Program-made: the position numbers and the translations under genes
Shown here: piece by piece, positions 62,725-64,000 of the stretch
Position numbering within the stretch: position 1 is the stretch's first letter
How the letters are laid out: each line of letters opens with the position of its first letter
The notes under the pieces: generated by a model
What the model was told of the DNA's origin: nothing
Seen by the model: the letters and a program-made list of their open reading frames with translations, nothing else
The model's database searches: none
NCBI RefSeq assembly: GCF_900182545.1
Contig: NZ_FXTJ01000002.1
Span: 434,001 to 498,000 of the forward strand
Direction: 5' to 3'
Length of the DNA stretch: 64,000 nucleotides
Source: Geodermatophilus aquaeductus
GTDB lineage: Bacteria; Actinomycetota; Actinomycetes; Mycobacteriales; Geodermatophilaceae

Positions 62725-64000
62725 CTACCAGCTCAGCCCGAGGTACTCGGCACTGGACCGGGTCTCGCGGAGCCGCGGCACGTGCACGAGGTCGACCACG
62801 ACGGTGCCGGCGGGGGCCCGCTCGACGGCGGAGAGCGCGGCCTCGTCCTTGGTGGCCACCACGAGGACCTCGCCGTGCTGGGTCATCGTGTCGAGCTCGT
62901 CGGTCAGCAGCTCCGCCAGGTGCGGCAGCCGCTCGTCGATGTGCGCCTTGTTCGAGCCGGTGAGCCGGGACAGCGCGACGTCGTGGTCGTAGATCCTGAC
63001 GTCACAGCCCTTGCCGATGAGCCGTTCGGCCAGCTCCACCATCGGGCTCTCGCGCAGGTCGTCGGTGCCGGGCTTGAAGGACAGGCCGAAGAGCCCGACC
63101 TTGCGCTTGCCCAGGGAGAGCACCATGTCCAGTGCCCGGCGCAGATGCGCCTCGTTGGACGCGAGGATGTGCGCGAGGACGGGCGCGTCGACGTCGTGCC
63201 GGCGGGCCGTGTGCGTCAGCGCCCGCACCTCCTTGGGCAGGCAGGACCCGCCGAACGCGAAGCCGGGCCGCAGGTAGGCCGCACTGAGGTTGAGCTTGTC
63301 GTCGGACAGGAAGACGTCCATCACCTCGTGGGAGTCCAGCCCCAGGGCCGCGCAGATGGCGCCGATCTCGTTGCCGAAGTCGACCTTGAGCGCGTGGAAG
63401 CTGTTGTCCACGTACTTGACCATCTCGGCGACGGCGAGCGGGACGCGGAACCGCGGCCCCGGCAGGCCCGCGTAGAGCTCCATCACGACCTGTCCCGACC
63501 GGTCCTCTGTCTGCCCGACGACCGTCTTCGGGGGGTCGAGGAAGTCCCGGACGCTGCTCCCCTCGCGCAGGAACTCGGGGTTCACGCACACGCCGAAGTC
63601 GACGCCGACGTGCTTGCCGGACAGCTGCTCGAGCCGCGGGACGAGCAGCTCCTCGCAGGTGCCGGGCAGCATCGTGCTGCGGTACACGACCGTGTGCCAG
63701 CCGTCCTTCCCCGCCAGGGCGGTCCCGATCTCGGCGGTCACCGCCTCCAGGTAGGCGGTCGACAGGCCGCCGCCCGGGGTCGACGGGGTGGCGACGCAGA
63801 CGAGCGACACGTCACTGGTCAGCACGGCGTCGGTGGCGTTCTCGGTGACCGACAGCCGCCCCGAGGCGACCGCGTCGGCGACCAGCTCGCCCAGCCGGTC
63901 CTCGACGAGCGGGGCGATCCCCCGGCGCAGCAGGTCGAGCTTGCGGACGTCGACGTCGACGCCGACGACGGGGTGCCCGCGCGACGCGAAGCACGCGGCC
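62725..64000 (-). CDS. Nucleotide-sugar 6-dehydrogenase (UDP-glucose/GDP-mannose type), N-terminus outside window
   Basis: At least 424 residues. The reading frame continues past the right edge; the visible part starts ACFASRGHPVVGVDVDVRKL, so only the first ~10-15 residues with the NAD glycine loop are missing. Catalytic Cys in FAFGGSCLPKEVRAL, substrate loop VNPEFLREGSSVRDF, and VGLFGLSFKPGTDDLRESPM. It oxidises the C6 alcohol of an NDP-hexose to an acid with two NAD. The pattern is closest to GDP-mannose dehydrogenases (AlgD), but UDP-glucose cannot be ruled out. First visible gene of the polysaccharide operon. Confidence 0.88.
   Translation of the reverse strand, partial: AACFASRGHPVVGVDVDVRKLDLLRRGIAPLVEDRLGELVADAVASGRLSVTENATDAVLTSDVSLVCVATPSTPGGGLSTAYLEAVTAEIGTALAGKDGWHTVVYRSTMLPGTCEELLVPRLEQLSGKHVGVDFGVCVNPEFLREGSSVRDFLDPPKTVVGQTEDRSGQVVMELYAGLPGPRFRVPLAVAEMVKYVDNSFHALKVDFGNEIGAICAALGLDSHEVMDVFLSDDKLNLSAAYLRPGFAFGGSCLPKEVRALTHTARRHDVDAPVLAHILASNEAHLRRALDMVLSLGKRKVGLFGLSFKPGTDDLRESPMVELAERLIGKGCDVRIYDHDVALSRLTGSNKAHIDERLPHLAELLTDELDTMTQHGEVLVVATKDEAALSAVERAPAGTVVVDLVHVPRLRETRSSAEYLGLSW

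Noticed and set aside
54501-64000. Prophage or insertion sequence around the sugar cluster
   Set aside because: No integrase, transposase or terminal repeats; composition is like the rest of the window.

Overview
The window is very G+C-rich (roughly three quarters by eye), with many GTG starts and ATGA/GTGA start-stop overlaps. It encodes mycothiol enzymes (Mca, an MDMPI-fold protein), a MenJ-like menaquinone reductase and a flagellar export protein. This points to a motile, mycothiol-producing actinobacterium; the Geodermatophilaceae (Blastococcus, Geodermatophilus, Modestobacter) fit best, but that is inference. No rRNA, CRISPR array, prophage or complete insertion sequence was seen, and no gap without a gene exceeds about 300 bases.

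Layout. 1-5026: end of a flagellar operon (flhA, an FlhF-like protein with a decayed GTPase domain, a small membrane protein). 5029-6166: an AbiEi/DUF559-type gene between two related palindromic repeats. 6181-10508: phoH2, a PadR-regulated DrrAB-type ABC exporter and a small membrane protein. 10512-20098: a housekeeping block that resembles the mycobacterial uppS-hlyIII-thioredoxin-mca-greA neighbourhood (cis-prenyl transferase, hemolysin III, mca, greA), with menJ, MDMPI, a ribbon-helix-helix-like protein, an HxlR-thioredoxin pair and an RNHCP protein. 20219-31749: M3 peptidase flanked by a direct repeat, a second ABC exporter, threonine dehydratase, an AAA+/VWA pair, GNAT, alpha/beta hydrolase and DUF2252. 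31809-41198: GDSL hydrolase, thiolase, Bax-inhibitor-like protein, secreted M28 peptidase, an unusual tRNA, NDH-2, UdgB, a CelD-type GNAT and DUF4235.

41195-54430 carries ppx, DUF501, a FtsB/DivIC-like gene, eno, cupin, mazG, a foldase lipoprotein and mfd, close to the mycobacterial mfd-mazG-eno-ppx order. Between mazG/foldase and mfd sit two genes on the opposite strand: a phosphopantetheinyl transferase and a 972-residue adenylation-carrier-thioesterase enzyme. They look like a complete miniature carrier-protein pathway placed inside a conserved neighbourhood and are the strongest candidate for an undescribed system here.

54501-64000 is a nucleotide-sugar and surface-polysaccharide operon. 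It holds a sugar dehydrogenase (cut by the window end), a GT2 glycosyltransferase, an RmlC-like epimerase on the other strand, a C-methyltransferase, an RfbF-like cytidylyltransferase, a PIG-L deacetylase, a class III aminotransferase, an SDR epimerase and a DUF4910 protein. Together they suggest synthesis of a branched or amino CDP-sugar for an exported glycan.
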